Source of the DNA: Roseovarius arcticus
GTDB lineage: Bacteria > Pseudomonadota > Alphaproteobacteria > Rhodobacterales > Rhodobacteraceae
Assembly: GCF_006125015.1 (NCBI RefSeq)
Contig: NZ_SZZN01000001.1
Location: 2,170,001 to 2,234,000 of the forward strand
Reading direction: 5' to 3'
Length of the DNA stretch: 64,000 bases
In this document: piece by piece, positions 17,926-27,809 of the stretch
Layout: each line of letters begins with the position of its first letter
Numbering within the stretch: position 1 is the stretch's first letter
Position numbers and translations under genes: made by a program
Notes under the pieces: model-generated
What the model saw: the letters and a program-made list of their open reading frames with translations, nothing else
The model's database searches: none
What the model was told of the DNA's origin: nothing

Positions 17926-19134
17926 TCAGCCCAAGGTGCAGCCTGTATCCTCAGGCGCCAGGAACGATTGGCCCCGGCTGACGATCTCGGCGTAGTCGTC
18001 CTTGTCGGCCATGTCGGCCTTGGCCTTGCCCTTCAACAGGTAGTAATCCTTGATCACCTGATGATCCTCGGCGCGCACCATCTCGCGGCCGGTCAGGCCA
18101 TCATATTCCAGCCCGCTGAGCGCGCCCGCGACCGCGGGACCATCTGTCGATCCGGCGGTTGCGGCAGCATCCAGCAGTAGCTTTGTGATGATGTAGGAAC
18201 CGGCGATGGAATAGTTCGGGTTCTGCGAATACTTGGCCTGTGTCCGCTCGACCAGCGCCTTGTTGGCGGGGCTGTCGACTGTATGCCAATACTGCGCACC
18301 AAAGAAGACGCCCTCGCAGGTGTCGGCGCCCAGCGCCTCGAACTGCTCCAATCCCGACGCCCATGCAATAACGATGGTCATCCGCTCCTTCAGGCCAAAG
18401 CTGATAGCCTGCCGCAGCGTGTCGGACGATTGAGAACCAAAGTTCAGCAGCAAAAGGACGTCCGGCTTGGCCGCAATGGCATTGGTCAGATAGCCGCTGA
18501 ATTCACGCTCAGCCAGCGAGTGATAGCTGTTACCGACATGCTCCAGTCCCTTTTCCTCGAAAATGTTTTTGGCCGCGCTCAGCAGGCCCTCGCCAAACAC
18601 ATATTGCGGCGTGATCGTGTACCACCGCTTGGCGTCTGGCATCATGTCGATGATCGGACGAACCGTCTGCTCTACCGCGCCAAAGGTTGGCACGCTCCAA
18701 CGGAATGTGGCGGCGTTGCAATCAGACCCAGTAATTTCGTCCGCGCCTGCAGTGGTGATAAACGTGCCACCGCCCCGCTCAATCTCCTTGCCCATGGCGA
18801 GCGATTCTGACGACAAGATGCCACCTGCGAACAGCTGAACCCCATCCTGCGCGATGGCGTCCTGAACCTTGCGCACAGCGGTGGCCGGCTTGCCCTCGGT
18901 GTCCATATCCAAGGTCGTAACCTCAACAGCGCCGGCCTCACCGGCCTCTTCGGCGGCTAGGATCGCGCCCATCGAGGCGAATTTACCGTTGGCGGCAAAC
19001 GCGCCCGAGATTGGCACCGGGATTCCAACCTTCAGCGCCTCGGTTGCGGCGAAGGCGCGTGTGGTCAGGCCCGGAAACGTTAGCGCTGCGCCACCTGCGG
19101 CGGCTCCGGCCAGAAAATTACGTCGTGTCGTCAT
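17926..19134 (-). CDS. Liv-type ABC transporter, Tat-exported periplasmic binding protein
   Basis: 402 aa, type-1 periplasmic binding fold (LivK/AmiC-like). The N-terminus MTTRRNFLAGAAAGGAAL is a twin-arginine signal, with cleavage probably after RAFA. The core opens with LKVGIPVPISGAFAANGKFA, as in Liv-type binders. Longer in-frame starts exist, but GGGAG sits 7 nt before this ATG and the twin-arginine motif follows at once. It is the first gene of the unit and determines specificity. Closeness to cyanophycin genes invites an amino-acid or amide ligand, but the genes are convergent, not co-transcribed, so this is weak. Tat export of an uncofactored binder is less common than Sec but well known in this family. 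Confidence 0.87.
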   Translation of the reverse strand: MTTRRNFLAGAAAGGAALTFPGLTTRAFAATEALKVGIPVPISGAFAANGKFASMGAILAAEEAGEAGAVEVTTLDMDTEGKPATAVRKVQDAIAQDGVQLFAGGILSSESLAMGKEIERGGGTFITTAGADEITGSDCNAATFRWSVPTFGAVEQTVRPIIDMMPDAKRWYTITPQYVFGEGLLSAAKNIFEEKGLEHVGNSYHSLAEREFSGYLTNAIAAKPDVLLLLNFGSQSSDTLRQAISFGLKERMTIVIAWASGLEQFEALGADTCEGVFFGAQYWHTVDSPANKALVERTQAKYSQNPNYSIAGSYIITKLLLDAAATAGSTDGPAVAGALSGLEYDGLTGREMVRAEDHQVIKDYYLLKGKAKADMADKDDYAEIVSRGQSFLAPEDTGCTLG

Positions 19135-19504
19135 TATCATGCTCCCCATATTGCTGGCACCAAAACCCGGACAAGCGCCGATCATGGTTGCTGTTATAAA
19201 CTATAAGATGACAAATTTTCACTTGTCCACCTAGCTGATCGGTAGGCGAAAACATGCTGGTGCGGAATGAGACCGGGGAGCATATCTACCAGCCTGCAAG
19301 ACGGGTCTTGCACCTTAAAGTTCGAGTCCAACTTTGCACGCTACACACCGGTAATTGCTCACAAAATGCCCTCTGCACTTAAGGGAAACAGCGAGCATTC
19401 TACAAACCGCTGCGATTGTCCTCGCCCCGTTGCAAAGATAAACGCGCGCCTTCTGCTCCGCCAAGTCGCGCTGTTTTTCTAACGATGGCCTAGTTCAACA
19501 ACAC
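19135..19504. other. Intergenic region with dyad symmetries, no supported gene
   Basis: 370 bp upstream of the Liv operon and downstream of the receiver gene. It contains GACAA-N8-TTGTC at 19210-19227, suited to an operator near the Liv promoter, a tight palindrome TGCAAGAC-GG-GTCTTGCA at 19295-19312, and AAAGTT-N7-AACTTT at 19317-19335. No tRNA fold could be built around the last element. No long coding frame here looks real. Confidence 0.45.
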
Positions 19505-19873
19505 TCAAGTCTTGCTCAACATCTTGTCCATCTGGCGAACCAGAGATGTGGACATTATGGGTTTTGACAGCATGTCGAAGTTGCGAAACTGAGATGGGAT
19601 TTCTTTTTTCCCATAGGCACTGACGAAGGTCACGGGCACGCCCAACTCACTCAGCTTCTCGGCAATTGGAAATGAGGTCTCTGCCCCGAGGGTGATGTCC
19701 AAAAATGCCGCATCTATTGAACCGTTCTGTATCAAGTCCATTGCCGTCACAACGTTCGGGGCCGGGCCTACGACTACGTGCCCTTCGTCTTCGATCATCA
19801 TCGCTGTGTCCATTGCAATCAGCCACTCATCCTCAACCACCAGAATTCTACATCTTTTTTCTGGCGCGGACAT
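19505..19873 (-). CDS. Single-domain response regulator receiver protein
   Basis: 122 aa, one CheY-like receiver domain and nothing else. Phosphoacceptor Asp at about 59 (AAFLDITLG), acidic pair in VVEDEW (residues 14-15 region), and conserved Lys about 104 in MLSKP. The gene starts 17 bp after the stop of the CheB-CheR-HWE kinase on the same strand, so it is almost certainly its phosphorylation partner. With no output domain, signalling must pass by protein contact or by phosphotransfer to another regulator, as seen in alphaproteobacterial stress-response networks. Confidence 0.9.
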   Translation of the reverse strand: MSAPEKRCRILVVEDEWLIAMDTAMMIEDEGHVVVGPAPNVVTAMDLIQNGSIDAAFLDITLGAETSFPIAEKLSELGVPVTFVSAYGKKEIPSQFRNFDMLSKPIMSTSLVRQMDKMLSKT

Positions 19874-19890
19874 GATTGGGTCTCCTGACT

Positions 19891-22800
19891 CTAGAACGGA
19901 AACTCCATCTTCAAGCTCAAGCCAACGGGCTCGAAACTGGTTTCCAACTGGCCATTGAGCTGTCGCTCCACTTGGCCGTGTATCAAAACGTATCCAAAGC
20001 CATTTCGTTCCGGCCTCTTCACCTCGGGCCCGCCTCTTTCGATCCAGTCGAGCGCCAAACGACTGTCATTTGCCGTCCAGCGCACCTCGATGCGGCCATC
20101 GTTATTCGACAGCGCGCCATATTTTATGGCGTTGGTTACAAGCTCGTGGATGATCATGCTCATCGCCAGAGCTTGTGGCGGCTTCAAGCTCACGTTGGGG
20201 CCGCTGGTTTGAATTCGGCCCGGATCAAAGGGCGCAAGTTCGCCCTGAATGATGTCGTGCACCCCGACCGTTGTCCAAGACCGCTCCGACAGGAGGCTGT
20301 AGGCCCGCGCCATTCCATGCAGTCTATTGGTCAATGTTTCCAAGGCATTGGATTGCAAACTTTTGCCTCGCAGAGAGGTTTTAACGATGGTGATGATCAC
20401 TGCGAGCATATTTTTGACGCGGTGGTTCAGCTCGGCGATCAGAACCTTGTGATGTTCCTCAGCCTTCGCAAGCGAGGTCACGTCAACAAGGGTCACAACC
20501 GCCCCCTCAACTTTTTCATGTCCGCTCAGGTAGGGTGTGATCCGCACCAGATAGTGGGCCTGATTTTCCCGGCGATAGAGGCGATGCTCGTAAATTGCGC
20601 CGGAATCGAAAACTTTGCGGATGTGTTCCTTTAGCTCGGGGTAATCGCTGACGCTGGCCAATTCCGGTAACGGTCGACCTAAGTCGGCTGCGCGTAAATT
20701 AAACAGCTCTGCCGCAGCGGGGGTGAAGTTGCGAATGACCAAATCACCGTCGAGAAACACCGTCGCGATCTGGGTCGCGTCAAACAAGTTGCGCAGGTCG
20801 GCATTAGCGTGATCGAGTTCCTCAATGCTACCGCTGAGCTCGGCGTTGATAGTATTCAGCTCTTCGTTCAGCGACTGCATTTCCTCTTTGGAGGCTTCCA
20901 GCTCTTCGTTGGTCGACTGCGCCTCCTCGTTCACCGATACCAGCTCTTCGTTCGAGGATTTCAGTTCCTCCAAGGCGGTTTCGTATTCTTCTACAGTTGA
21001 CTGCAAACGTTCACGTAACTCGCGCAACTGCTGCTCGGCGGCCTCGTTGCGTCGACTGTCGTCGGTGGCCTCGGCCGGATCTGGTGTCGTGGGTGCAGCA
21101 GATTCGAAAAACACAACGAAAAGCTGATCTTGCTTACTGGTGCCGCGCAGAGGCTCCACCTTGATGTTCAGGCGCTGCACGTCTCCAGACGCTGCGGTCA
21201 CCTTCAGGTTGATACGGGTCGCAGGGCGCCGACTTTCGACGACTTGGCGCAAGGTGGCGCGCAGTTCCAACCGCACCTCGCGTGGCACCATATCAAGAAG
21301 ATGATGGGACGGGACGCCGCGCGGAAGCTCTAGCAGCCCGCCAGTGCCGCCCGACACAAAGACGATTTCGCCGTCTTCCCGAACAACGGCATGGGCCGGA
21401 GTATACTGTTCGAGAATGTGGCGTTCTACTTTGTGCCGGAGCTGAATTTCCGACAGTTCCTGACCTTCGTTAGGCGCTGTGTTTTTGCCGTTAACTGGGT
21501 ACGTTGTGCCTGATGGATTCCAGCGTCGATTACCTCGATCCAATGCCTGAAAAATGCGGTTCTTTTTGTCCACGGTTGAAAACAGGTCACTAAACTGGCT
21601 GATGCTTTCGGAAGTTCCCAAGAACAGGTAGCCGCTTGGCTTTAGCGCGTAGTGGAATGTCGGGATGACCTGGCGTTGCAGTTCGGGGCCAAAGTAAATC
21701 AGCAGATTGCGGCAGGACACCATATCCATCCGTGAAAATGGCGGATCGCTGATCACGTTGTGGGGCGAAAAAATGCACATCTCGCGCACCTTTTTGCAGA
21801 TGACATAACTCGCCCCATCGCGATTGAAGTGCCGCGCAAGCCGCTTTGGGCTTACCTTCCGCAAAAGTTGTTCGGGATAGCGCCCTTGCCTAGCAACAGA
21901 GAGGGCCGGATCGTCGATATCGGTCGCAAAAATTTGGACCGGTGCGGCGATAGAATTGTCTTCCAGGTGTTCGCTGATGAGAATGGCGAGCGAATAGACC
22001 TCTTCGCCAGTGGTGCAGGCTGGCACCCAGATCCGCACAGGATTCTTTGCATCACGGTTTTCGCAAAGTTTCGGAATGACCTCCCTTTCCAGAGCTTCAA
22101 ACGCTTCTGTGTCACGAAAGAAGTTGGTCACGCTGATCAGCAGGTCACGAAACAGGGCTTTTACTTCGTCGCTGTCTTGTTTTAGCAGCGTACAATAGGC
22201 ATCCAGATCGCCTATTTGTTTTACTTGCATACGCCGCGCGACACGTCGAAAGAACGTCTTGCTTTTGTAGCCGGAAAAGTCGTGACCAGATTGCTTGCCC
22301 AGGATCTCGGAAATGACGGCCTGAACTTCGCGCGGATTGGCGCCCCGATCTTGGTCCGTTGCCATCACAAGCGCATCCAGCGTCGCGCGACCATCGCGGA
22401 TCTCTAACAGCTTTTTAGCCATCTGTTCGGCTGGGATCGCGAAGTCGATGCAGCCTGTGGCGATAGCGCTTTCTGGCATCTCGGAGTTAAGCATCGATCC
22501 GTCGCCGGCCGTCTGCGCAAAGGTCACGCCGCCCTGTTCCTTGATAACCTTCACGCCCAGCGATCCGTCACCGTCCCCGCCCGATAGCACGATGGCAACT
22601 GCATTTTCCTTTTGGTCCTCGGCTAGCGAGCCAAAGAAAATGTCTATCGGTTTGTGTTCCCGAGCGCCTGAACCGGTCTCCTTCAGCTTGATACGTCCAT
22701 TCTTCATCAGCAGGAACGAGCGTTCGGGCATGACATAGACTGTGTCGGCCTCGACTGCGTCGCCGTTTTGGGCAACCTTCACGACCATGTCGGTCTTTTG

Positions 22801-22965
22801 CTCTAACACCGAATGAAGCAAGCTTTCGCGGTCAGGGTTCAGATGGGTTACAACAACAAAGGCCATTCCGCTATGCGGGGGCACTGCCTCGAACAGGTGC
22901 GTCAATGCGCTGATCCCCCCTGCAGAGGCACCTATTCCGACGATGAGTGGGAGATTTGTGTTCAT
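19891..22965 (-). CDS. CheB-CheR-PAS-HWE hybrid sensor histidine kinase
   Basis: 1024 aa, cytoplasmic. Order: CheB-type methylesterase (about 5-190, GIGASAGGISAL with the nucleophile Ser, LSGGDGDGSLG), CheR-type methyltransferase (about 215-470, LISVTNFFRD, VWVPACTTGEEVYSLA-like block, CRNLLIYF), a long Glu-rich coiled coil (about 640-740), a PAS domain (about 745-840) and an HWE kinase. The phospho-His is in ELNHRVKN (about 848), the N box is HELVTNAIKYGAL and the WxE pair is in LDWIERGG. It ends with EFPF. The start is uncertain: an in-frame TTG 69 bp upstream would add 23 residues without homology, so the ATG before NTNLPLIVGIG is used. Pairs with the receiver downstream. Confidence 0.87.
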   Translation of the reverse strand: MNTNLPLIVGIGASAGGISALTHLFEAVPPHSGMAFVVVTHLNPDRESLLHSVLEQKTDMVVKVAQNGDAVEADTVYVMPERSFLLMKNGRIKLKETGSGAREHKPIDIFFGSLAEDQKENAVAIVLSGGDGDGSLGVKVIKEQGGVTFAQTAGDGSMLNSEMPESAIATGCIDFAIPAEQMAKKLLEIRDGRATLDALVMATDQDRGANPREVQAVISEILGKQSGHDFSGYKSKTFFRRVARRMQVKQIGDLDAYCTLLKQDSDEVKALFRDLLISVTNFFRDTEAFEALEREVIPKLCENRDAKNPVRIWVPACTTGEEVYSLAILISEHLEDNSIAAPVQIFATDIDDPALSVARQGRYPEQLLRKVSPKRLARHFNRDGASYVICKKVREMCIFSPHNVISDPPFSRMDMVSCRNLLIYFGPELQRQVIPTFHYALKPSGYLFLGTSESISQFSDLFSTVDKKNRIFQALDRGNRRWNPSGTTYPVNGKNTAPNEGQELSEIQLRHKVERHILEQYTPAHAVVREDGEIVFVSGGTGGLLELPRGVPSHHLLDMVPREVRLELRATLRQVVESRRPATRINLKVTAASGDVQRLNIKVEPLRGTSKQDQLFVVFFESAAPTTPDPAEATDDSRRNEAAEQQLRELRERLQSTVEEYETALEELKSSNEELVSVNEEAQSTNEELEASKEEMQSLNEELNTINAELSGSIEELDHANADLRNLFDATQIATVFLDGDLVIRNFTPAAAELFNLRAADLGRPLPELASVSDYPELKEHIRKVFDSGAIYEHRLYRRENQAHYLVRITPYLSGHEKVEGAVVTLVDVTSLAKAEEHHKVLIAELNHRVKNMLAVIITIVKTSLRGKSLQSNALETLTNRLHGMARAYSLLSERSWTTVGVHDIIQGELAPFDPGRIQTSGPNVSLKPPQALAMSMIIHELVTNAIKYGALSNNDGRIEVRWTANDSRLALDWIERGGPEVKRPERNGFGYVLIHGQVERQLNGQLETSFEPVGLSLKMEFPF

Positions 22966-23170
22966 TAAAATAGGGTACTCAGATGCGTTAGGCAATTCCA
23001 TAGGGGCAGGCCATTTAGCGGGCCATTTCTCCAAGCGTTAGCGCAAATCCTAGCTGACGAAGGCATTGGCGAAAATTATCAAATTGGCAATGCACTAGTG
23101 ATCAAAGCCGCGTTGATTAGGGAGGAGATTTTCAAAGAGCGCAACTATTTGCCGCTGCGAATTTTCTTTG

Positions 23171-23194
23171 CTGCGCCCGCCAAAGCGGACGCAG
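23171..23194 (-). terminator. Stem-loop downstream of the catalase gene
   Basis: Arms CTGCGCCCGC and GCGGACGCAG (one mismatch in ten) around CAAA, 37 bp after the catalase stop. No U run on the minus strand, so it may act as an mRNA 3' hairpin. The rest of the 265-bp gap (22966-23230) holds an imperfect dyad around 23099-23119 (TGATCAA-N7-TTGATTA) and no gene. Confidence 0.5.
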
Positions 23195-23230
23195 TGTCGT
23201 TCACACGATATGGCGAGTTGCTGTCAACCT

Positions 23231-25342
23231 CTACTTTACTCGGTCCCAATACCTTAGGGCTTTGCATGCCTCGATGAACTCAGCAGCACCTTTACGGTCA
23301 GCCAATTCGAACACGCCATCATCGAAATCAGTTACCCCGGCTGCGCGGAATAGCTCGGCGGCGTCCCCCGCAAGAGCGATGAACTTGGCGTGCGCGAATG
23401 CATCTGCCGCAAAGCCTTTGGCGGGATGCACGGACTTCAATTTTGCCACGCCGTCCTTCGATGCCATAACTGCGACGGCATCATATAGAACGGACGGACC
23501 ACCATCGATTTTCTGATCGGCGGGCACGCGCTTGCCGTCTGACGTCTTGATCCCACCGATTGCGGGCGCAACGATTTCCACCACTCCGCCAGCCTCTTGT
23601 ACGGCGTCTTTCAACGATTGCAAAAGTTCACCGTCGATACCGTCAGTTACCAAGATGCCCAGTTTGCGGCCCTGAAAGCTGTCCGGTCCGTTCTTGAGAA
23701 TTGAAAGCGCGTCCGATTTCGTCAGACCACCAACTACTTCGCGTCGCGGCGCGTGTGCCTCAGGCACATCCTCAAACCCCAGGCCATCTGCGACGGTTTG
23801 GGCAAGATCACCATCAATATTTGGCAGATGCGCAACCACGCGCTCGCGAATTTCCAGCGTTTCGACCTTTGACAACTCAAAAATCAAGGCATCAGCCAAG
23901 TGTGTCTGCTCAACCTTGGTCTGACTTTGATAGAACTGACGCGCCTGACTGTAGTGATCGGCAAAAAGCTCGCCACGCGCTTTGCGCTTTTCGCCAGAAA
24001 TCTCCTCGGGATACGATCGGAAGCCTGCCTCGGCATCCGCCCGCGGCCCGCCATCCTTCCAACTGTTCGGCTCATAATTGGCGCGCCCGGCCGGGTTGTG
24101 CATCGCCATATGACCGTCCTGCTGAAAATGGGCAAAGGGGCAGCGCGGCGCGTTTACTGGTATATGCGTAAAGTTTGGGCCGCCCAGCCGCTTGATCTGC
24201 GTGTCAAGATAGGAAAAATTCCGCCCCTGCAGCAGCGGATCGTTAGTGAAGTCGATACCGGGTACAATGTTTTGCGTACAGAACGCGACCTGCTCGGTCT
24301 CTGCGAAAAAGTTGTCGACCACACTATCCAGCACCAGCCGTCCGATGATGCGCACGGGCACGTCTTCTTCTGGGATCAGCTTCGTCGCGTCCAGCACATC
24401 GAAATCGAACTGGTCAGCAAAAGCGTCATCAAAGACCTGAACGCCCAATTCCCACTCGGGGTAATCGCCCCGCTGGATGGCATCCCACAAGTCGCGGCGA
24501 TGAAAATCAGGGTCGGCACCGTTGATCTTTACTGCTTCGTCCCACAGTACAGATTGCAGGCCCTGCTTCGGCTTCCAGTGAAACTTGACAAAGGTGCTGT
24601 CGCCCTCGGCGTTGACAAAGCGGAATGTGTGAACACCAAAGCCCTCCATAAAGCGGAACGACCTAGGAATACCCCGGTCTGACATGGTCCACATGATCAT
24701 GTGCATCGCCTCTGGCATCAATGATATGAAATCCCAGAAGTTATCATGTGCTGACTGAGCCTGTGGAAAAGCCCTGTCAGGAGCTTCCTTTACGGAATGC
24801 ACCAAGTCGGGAAATTTCATCGCATCTTGGATGAAAAATACAGGAATGTTGTTGCCAACGATGTCCCAGTTTCCTTCCTCGGTGTACAGCTTCACCGCAA
24901 AGCCACGCGCATCGCGTGCCAGGTCCATTGACCCTTTGTTCCCGGCGACAGTCGAAAAGCGGACAAACGCTGGAACCTTGCGGCCTTTTTCCTGCAGCAG
25001 ATGCGCTGATGTCAGCTCAGGAATGGGGTCTGTCGTCTCAAAGTATCCCCTCGCACCGTAGCCGCGGGCGTGAACCACCCGTTCCGGTATGCGCTCATGG
25101 TCGAAATGAAACATCTTCTCGCGGAAGTGAAAATCTTCCAGAAGAGTGGGGCCGCGGGGACCAGCCTTGAGAGAGTTCTGGTTGTCCGACACCGGGATAC
25201 CTTGGGCCGTTGTCAGTCTGTGATCGTCTGGCGCGTGTTGGTGCGTCTCCCCGCCCTGCCCCTCCGTTTGCGAACGCTCAATCGTCTCATTCGATTTTTG
25301 GGTTTTGATTGACGGGCGGAAATGCGGTGTTTCTTCGGACAT
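23231..25342 (-). CDS. katE: Large-subunit monofunctional catalase (HPII type)
   Basis: 703 aa, the long clade-2 form. Haem catalase core: distal His in [15 protein letters not shown], distal Asn in [14 protein letters not shown], proximal Tyr in [14 protein letters not shown]. After about residue 560 a flavodoxin/DJ-1-like C-terminal domain begins ([19 protein letters not shown] and [12 protein letters not shown]), as in E. coli HPII. Breaks down hydrogen peroxide in the cytoplasm. An in-frame GTG 21 bp upstream would swallow the ribosome site; GGAG 9 nt before the ATG at 25342 decides the start. An EcfG-type promoter lies 59 bp upstream, so expression is probably part of the general stress response. 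Confidence 0.95.
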   Translation of the reverse strand: MSEETPHFRPSIKTQKSNETIERSQTEGQGGETHQHAPDDHRLTTAQGIPVSDNQNSLKAGPRGPTLLEDFHFREKMFHFDHERIPERVVHARGYGARGYFETTDPIPELTSAHLLQEKGRKVPAFVRFSTVAGNKGSMDLARDARGFAVKLYTEEGNWDIVGNNIPVFFIQDAMKFPDLVHSVKEAPDRAFPQAQSAHDNFWDFISLMPEAMHMIMWTMSDRGIPRSFRFMEGFGVHTFRFVNAEGDSTFVKFHWKPKQGLQSVLWDEAVKINGADPDFHRRDLWDAIQRGDYPEWELGVQVFDDAFADQFDFDVLDATKLIPEEDVPVRIIGRLVLDSVVDNFFAETEQVAFCTQNIVPGIDFTNDPLLQGRNFSYLDTQIKRLGGPNFTHIPVNAPRCPFAHFQQDGHMAMHNPAGRANYEPNSWKDGGPRADAEAGFRSYPEEISGEKRKARGELFADHYSQARQFYQSQTKVEQTHLADALIFELSKVETLEIRERVVAHLPNIDGDLAQTVADGLGFEDVPEAHAPRREVVGGLTKSDALSILKNGPDSFQGRKLGILVTDGIDGELLQSLKDAVQEAGGVVEIVAPAIGGIKTSDGKRVPADQKIDGGPSVLYDAVAVMASKDGVAKLKSVHPAKGFAADAFAHAKFIALAGDAAELFRAAGVTDFDDGVFELADRKGAAEFIEACKALRYWDRVK

Positions 25343-25400
25343 TTTATTGTTCTCCAACGGCACAGTCGTGCGTGTGATGCAGGGCGTCTATCAACCTGAC

Positions 25401-25426
25401 AACGAATGTTACTCGGACAGAGTTCC
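25401..25426 (-). promoter_or_regulatory. EcfG (general stress sigma factor) promoter of katE
   Basis: On the minus strand GGAAC (25422-25426), 17 bp, then CGTT (25401-25404). This equals the consensus of alphaproteobacterial EcfG promoters. The -10 element is 58 bp from the katE ATG, leaving a leader of roughly 50 nt. Confidence 0.75.
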
Positions 25427-25581
25427 CACGCTTCCAACTAGATTGATGCGCGGCAAAGCAGACTACTGCTTAACGGCACTTGCCGCAGACGGTCTGCGGT
25501 TTCCAAATTTGTATCTCGGTCGCCCCAGACAGTTTGGACCCTTGGTCATCCGATCGACCGCAATCCAAGCTAGGAAAAATT

Positions 25582-26505
25582 ATGGAATATGTTTCAATCG
25601 ACCTTTGGGCTGCCAATCTTGAGCCGGTAGTGCAGGATTTGCAGACGTGGCTTGCCGGTTTGGAAGCACGCGTTGTCCAGACAGCGGCACGCGGCGGTCA
25701 TATGCTGGTGCTTCCAGAGTTCGCCTGCGCACAATGGCTAAGCTTTGCGCCCGCTGATTTGCCCCTCGGAAACACGATGGGGTGGCTCTTTGAATGTGGG
25801 GAAATCGCCCTGGATGCGATAGCGGCGATGTCTGCGCATTACGGCGTATCGATCTTGGCCGGAACCATACCATTCGCAGCGGGTGTACAAGACGGCATTC
25901 AAACTTATCTGAACCGCGCGTGGCTTCTCACCCCTGACGGCATGCGGCACAGCCAAGATAAGCTGAGCCTGACCCCTTTAGAAGCTCAGGGCGCTGGCGG
26001 AATCACCGTCCATGGCGACGCGATCAATGTGATCGACTGGAACGGCCTACGGGTTGCCATGATCATCTGCCTAGACAGTGAATTTACCCATTTGTGGTCG
26101 CGGCTGGGTGAGCTTAACCTTGATCTCATCATTATTCCTGCCAAGACCGACATGATCACGGGCTATAACAGGGTCTTTAGTTGCGCTCGTACGCGGGCGA
26201 TTGAACTTCAAACAGTAGTCTGCGTTCTGGGCGCTGTCGGCGTACCTTTTGGGCAGCCTATGATCGACACTGGTGTCGGCGGTGCCAGCGTATTTTTGCC
26301 TTGTGACGTAGGCGTATCACTGGACGGTATCCACGCGATAATCGCGCCGCAAACCACTGCAATGATGACAGACCATGTGGTGATCGCGGCCGACATACCT
26401 GTAGGCGCATGCCGCCGGTTGCGAAATGGTCATGCCGAGGCAGAGGTTTGCCCGGCGTCGTGGGACGCAGAGCATCTGATCGTGAATGACGCTACATTGT
26501 CCTAA
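25582..26505 (+). CDS. Carbon-nitrogen hydrolase (nitrilase superfamily)
   Basis: 307 aa cytoplasmic hydrolase. The nitrilase triad is present: Glu in VLPEFACAQWL, Lys in QDKLSLTPLE and Cys in AMIICLDSEF. After the Cys the protein keeps the LDLIIIPAKT strand and a late CARTRAIELQTVVCV helix. Members hydrolyse amides or nitriles, or transfer acyl groups; the substrate cannot be read from sequence. A longer frame begins 102 bp upstream, but AGGA 7 nt before this ATG and the loss of similarity upstream favour the shorter start. Divergent from katE across 239 bp. Confidence 0.85.
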   Translation: MEYVSIDLWAANLEPVVQDLQTWLAGLEARVVQTAARGGHMLVLPEFACAQWLSFAPADLPLGNTMGWLFECGEIALDAIAAMSAHYGVSILAGTIPFAAGVQDGIQTYLNRAWLLTPDGMRHSQDKLSLTPLEAQGAGGITVHGDAINVIDWNGLRVAMIICLDSEFTHLWSRLGELNLDLIIIPAKTDMITGYNRVFSCARTRAIELQTVVCVLGAVGVPFGQPMIDTGVGGASVFLPCDVGVSLDGIHAIIAPQTTAMMTDHVVIAADIPVGACRRLRNGHAEAEVCPASWDAEHLIVNDATLS

Positions 26506-26521
26506 TATCATTTAATATTAG
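26502..26521. terminator. AT-rich hairpin between convergent nitrilase and esterase genes
   Basis: Perfect arms CTAATAT and ATATTAG with a CATTTA loop. It begins inside the nitrilase stop codon region and lies 36 bp beyond the esterase stop on the other strand. Low GC makes it a weak terminator at best. Confidence 0.35.
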
Positions 26522-26556
26522 TGGCTTATCTTACGTAGCTAATCTGATAGATGAGC

Positions 26557-27696
26557 TCAGATCTTAGGGGTCGAACGGCGTTTTGCGGTGGTTCGATGGC
26601 GCATGAAAAAGCGGACCATTTCACGCGATGCATCCGGGCCTTTGGGATCGGTATAGCTTCCGGCGGAATGCCCTCCTGACCAAGCATGGCCAGCCCCATG
26701 AACGACCCACTTTTCGACAAAGGGACGTCCCCGGCCCACACGGTGCGACGTCCGTGTATAGTCGCGGCCATTAGCAATACGGCCTGTTTTCTCTGCCATA
26801 TCGAGATGGTCGTAAGGCTCCAGCGCCCTGATCGCGACAAAGCGACCGTTCCGCGGGTTGACCACTTTGTCAGAATCGCCATGGAAAATGATCGTCGGCA
26901 TCTGGGTGTCATGGCGTCGGCCTGTTGCACCGATATTCATGGCGTGCGCGGCAGAGGACGCGTCATGAGCTGCGCCCACCCCCAGACCAGAATGAACGCC
27001 CACGGCCGCAAACATATCCGGATAGGCCGTTGCAACGATCAAAGCTGCGGCAGCACCTGCCGATAATCCCGCAACATAGACTTTGGACAGGTCGACATTT
27101 TGTTCACTGATGACATGCTGCGTCAGACTGGCAATCAGAGCCGGCTCTCCCGCGCCCCTCGCCTGATCATCGCTCTTGAACCAGTTCCAGCACCGATTTC
27201 GCTGCGCGTCACGCGCCTGCGCCGGGTAGAGAACTTGAAAGCCGAACTCCTCGGCCAGCGCGTTCATCCCGGTACCTCGGGCAAAATCCTGAGGTGTCTG
27301 TCCGCAGCCGTGCAACATCACAATCAACGGTAACGGATCTGTCGCCGAATTTGCGGCAACAGGCACGTAGAGCTTGTAGGACCGGGTGCCATATGCACTC
27401 TCATGCGTCCCGTCTTTGAAGGATGCCCCTCGCGGAACGGTAGACTTTGACTGCGATGTGGCTGGTGCCTTTGATCTGGCAGCAATCTTTACACCACCGA
27501 TGTTGTTCGCACCTTTGCGAGCAACGGTCGTCTTCTTTGCAGGCTTAGTTGCAGCTTTGGCTGCTTTGCCAGATTTTCGTCTTACGGGCTTCGCAGGTGC
27601 CAACAGCGACCCCCACGCATCGTTCATGGCGGACACTGCTGCACGCCTGAGCTTCTTTTGCGATCGGGCTCGCAAGCGCCTGAAGGGATCAAACAT
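26557..27696 (-). CDS. PHB-depolymerase family esterase with basic N-terminal tail
   Basis: 379 aa. Residues 105-350 are an alpha/beta hydrolase of the esterase-PHB family: oxyanion region PLIVMLHGCGQTP, nucleophile Ser 212 in VAGLSAGAAAAL, Asp in FHGDSDKVVN (274 or 276) and His about 337 in VVHGAGHAWSGG. Typical substrates are short poly-3-hydroxybutyrate chains or feruloyl-type esters. No signal peptide is visible. Residues 35-65 are rich in Lys, Ala, Pro and Arg (for example KAAKAATKPAKK), similar in composition to histone-H1-like or granule-associated tails, which suggests binding to a polyanion or to PHB granules rather than secretion; this is inference. Downstream of the DUF892 gene but separated by two hairpins. 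Confidence 0.8.
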   Translation of the reverse strand: MFDPFRRLRARSQKKLRRAAVSAMNDAWGSLLAPAKPVRRKSGKAAKAATKPAKKTTVARKGANNIGGVKIAARSKAPATSQSKSTVPRGASFKDGTHESAYGTRSYKLYVPVAANSATDPLPLIVMLHGCGQTPQDFARGTGMNALAEEFGFQVLYPAQARDAQRNRCWNWFKSDDQARGAGEPALIASLTQHVISEQNVDLSKVYVAGLSAGAAAALIVATAYPDMFAAVGVHSGLGVGAAHDASSAAHAMNIGATGRRHDTQMPTIIFHGDSDKVVNPRNGRFVAIRALEPYDHLDMAEKTGRIANGRDYTRTSHRVGRGRPFVEKWVVHGAGHAWSGGHSAGSYTDPKGPDASREMVRFFMRHRTTAKRRSTPKI

Positions 27697-27809
27697 GTGG
27701 CCTCAAATTTCCTGGAGATCAGCAATGACATACCGGGCGCATTGATTCGCCGCCATGTCTACAAGGTAATAAGTGGAAAGCTCGATAACCAAACTACGAA
27801 CAGGTCTAA

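Noticed and set aside
19311..19340. A GTTCGAGTCC string that looks like a tRNA T-loop
   Set aside because: The flanking bases do not form a 5-bp T stem and no acceptor or D arm can be built around it.
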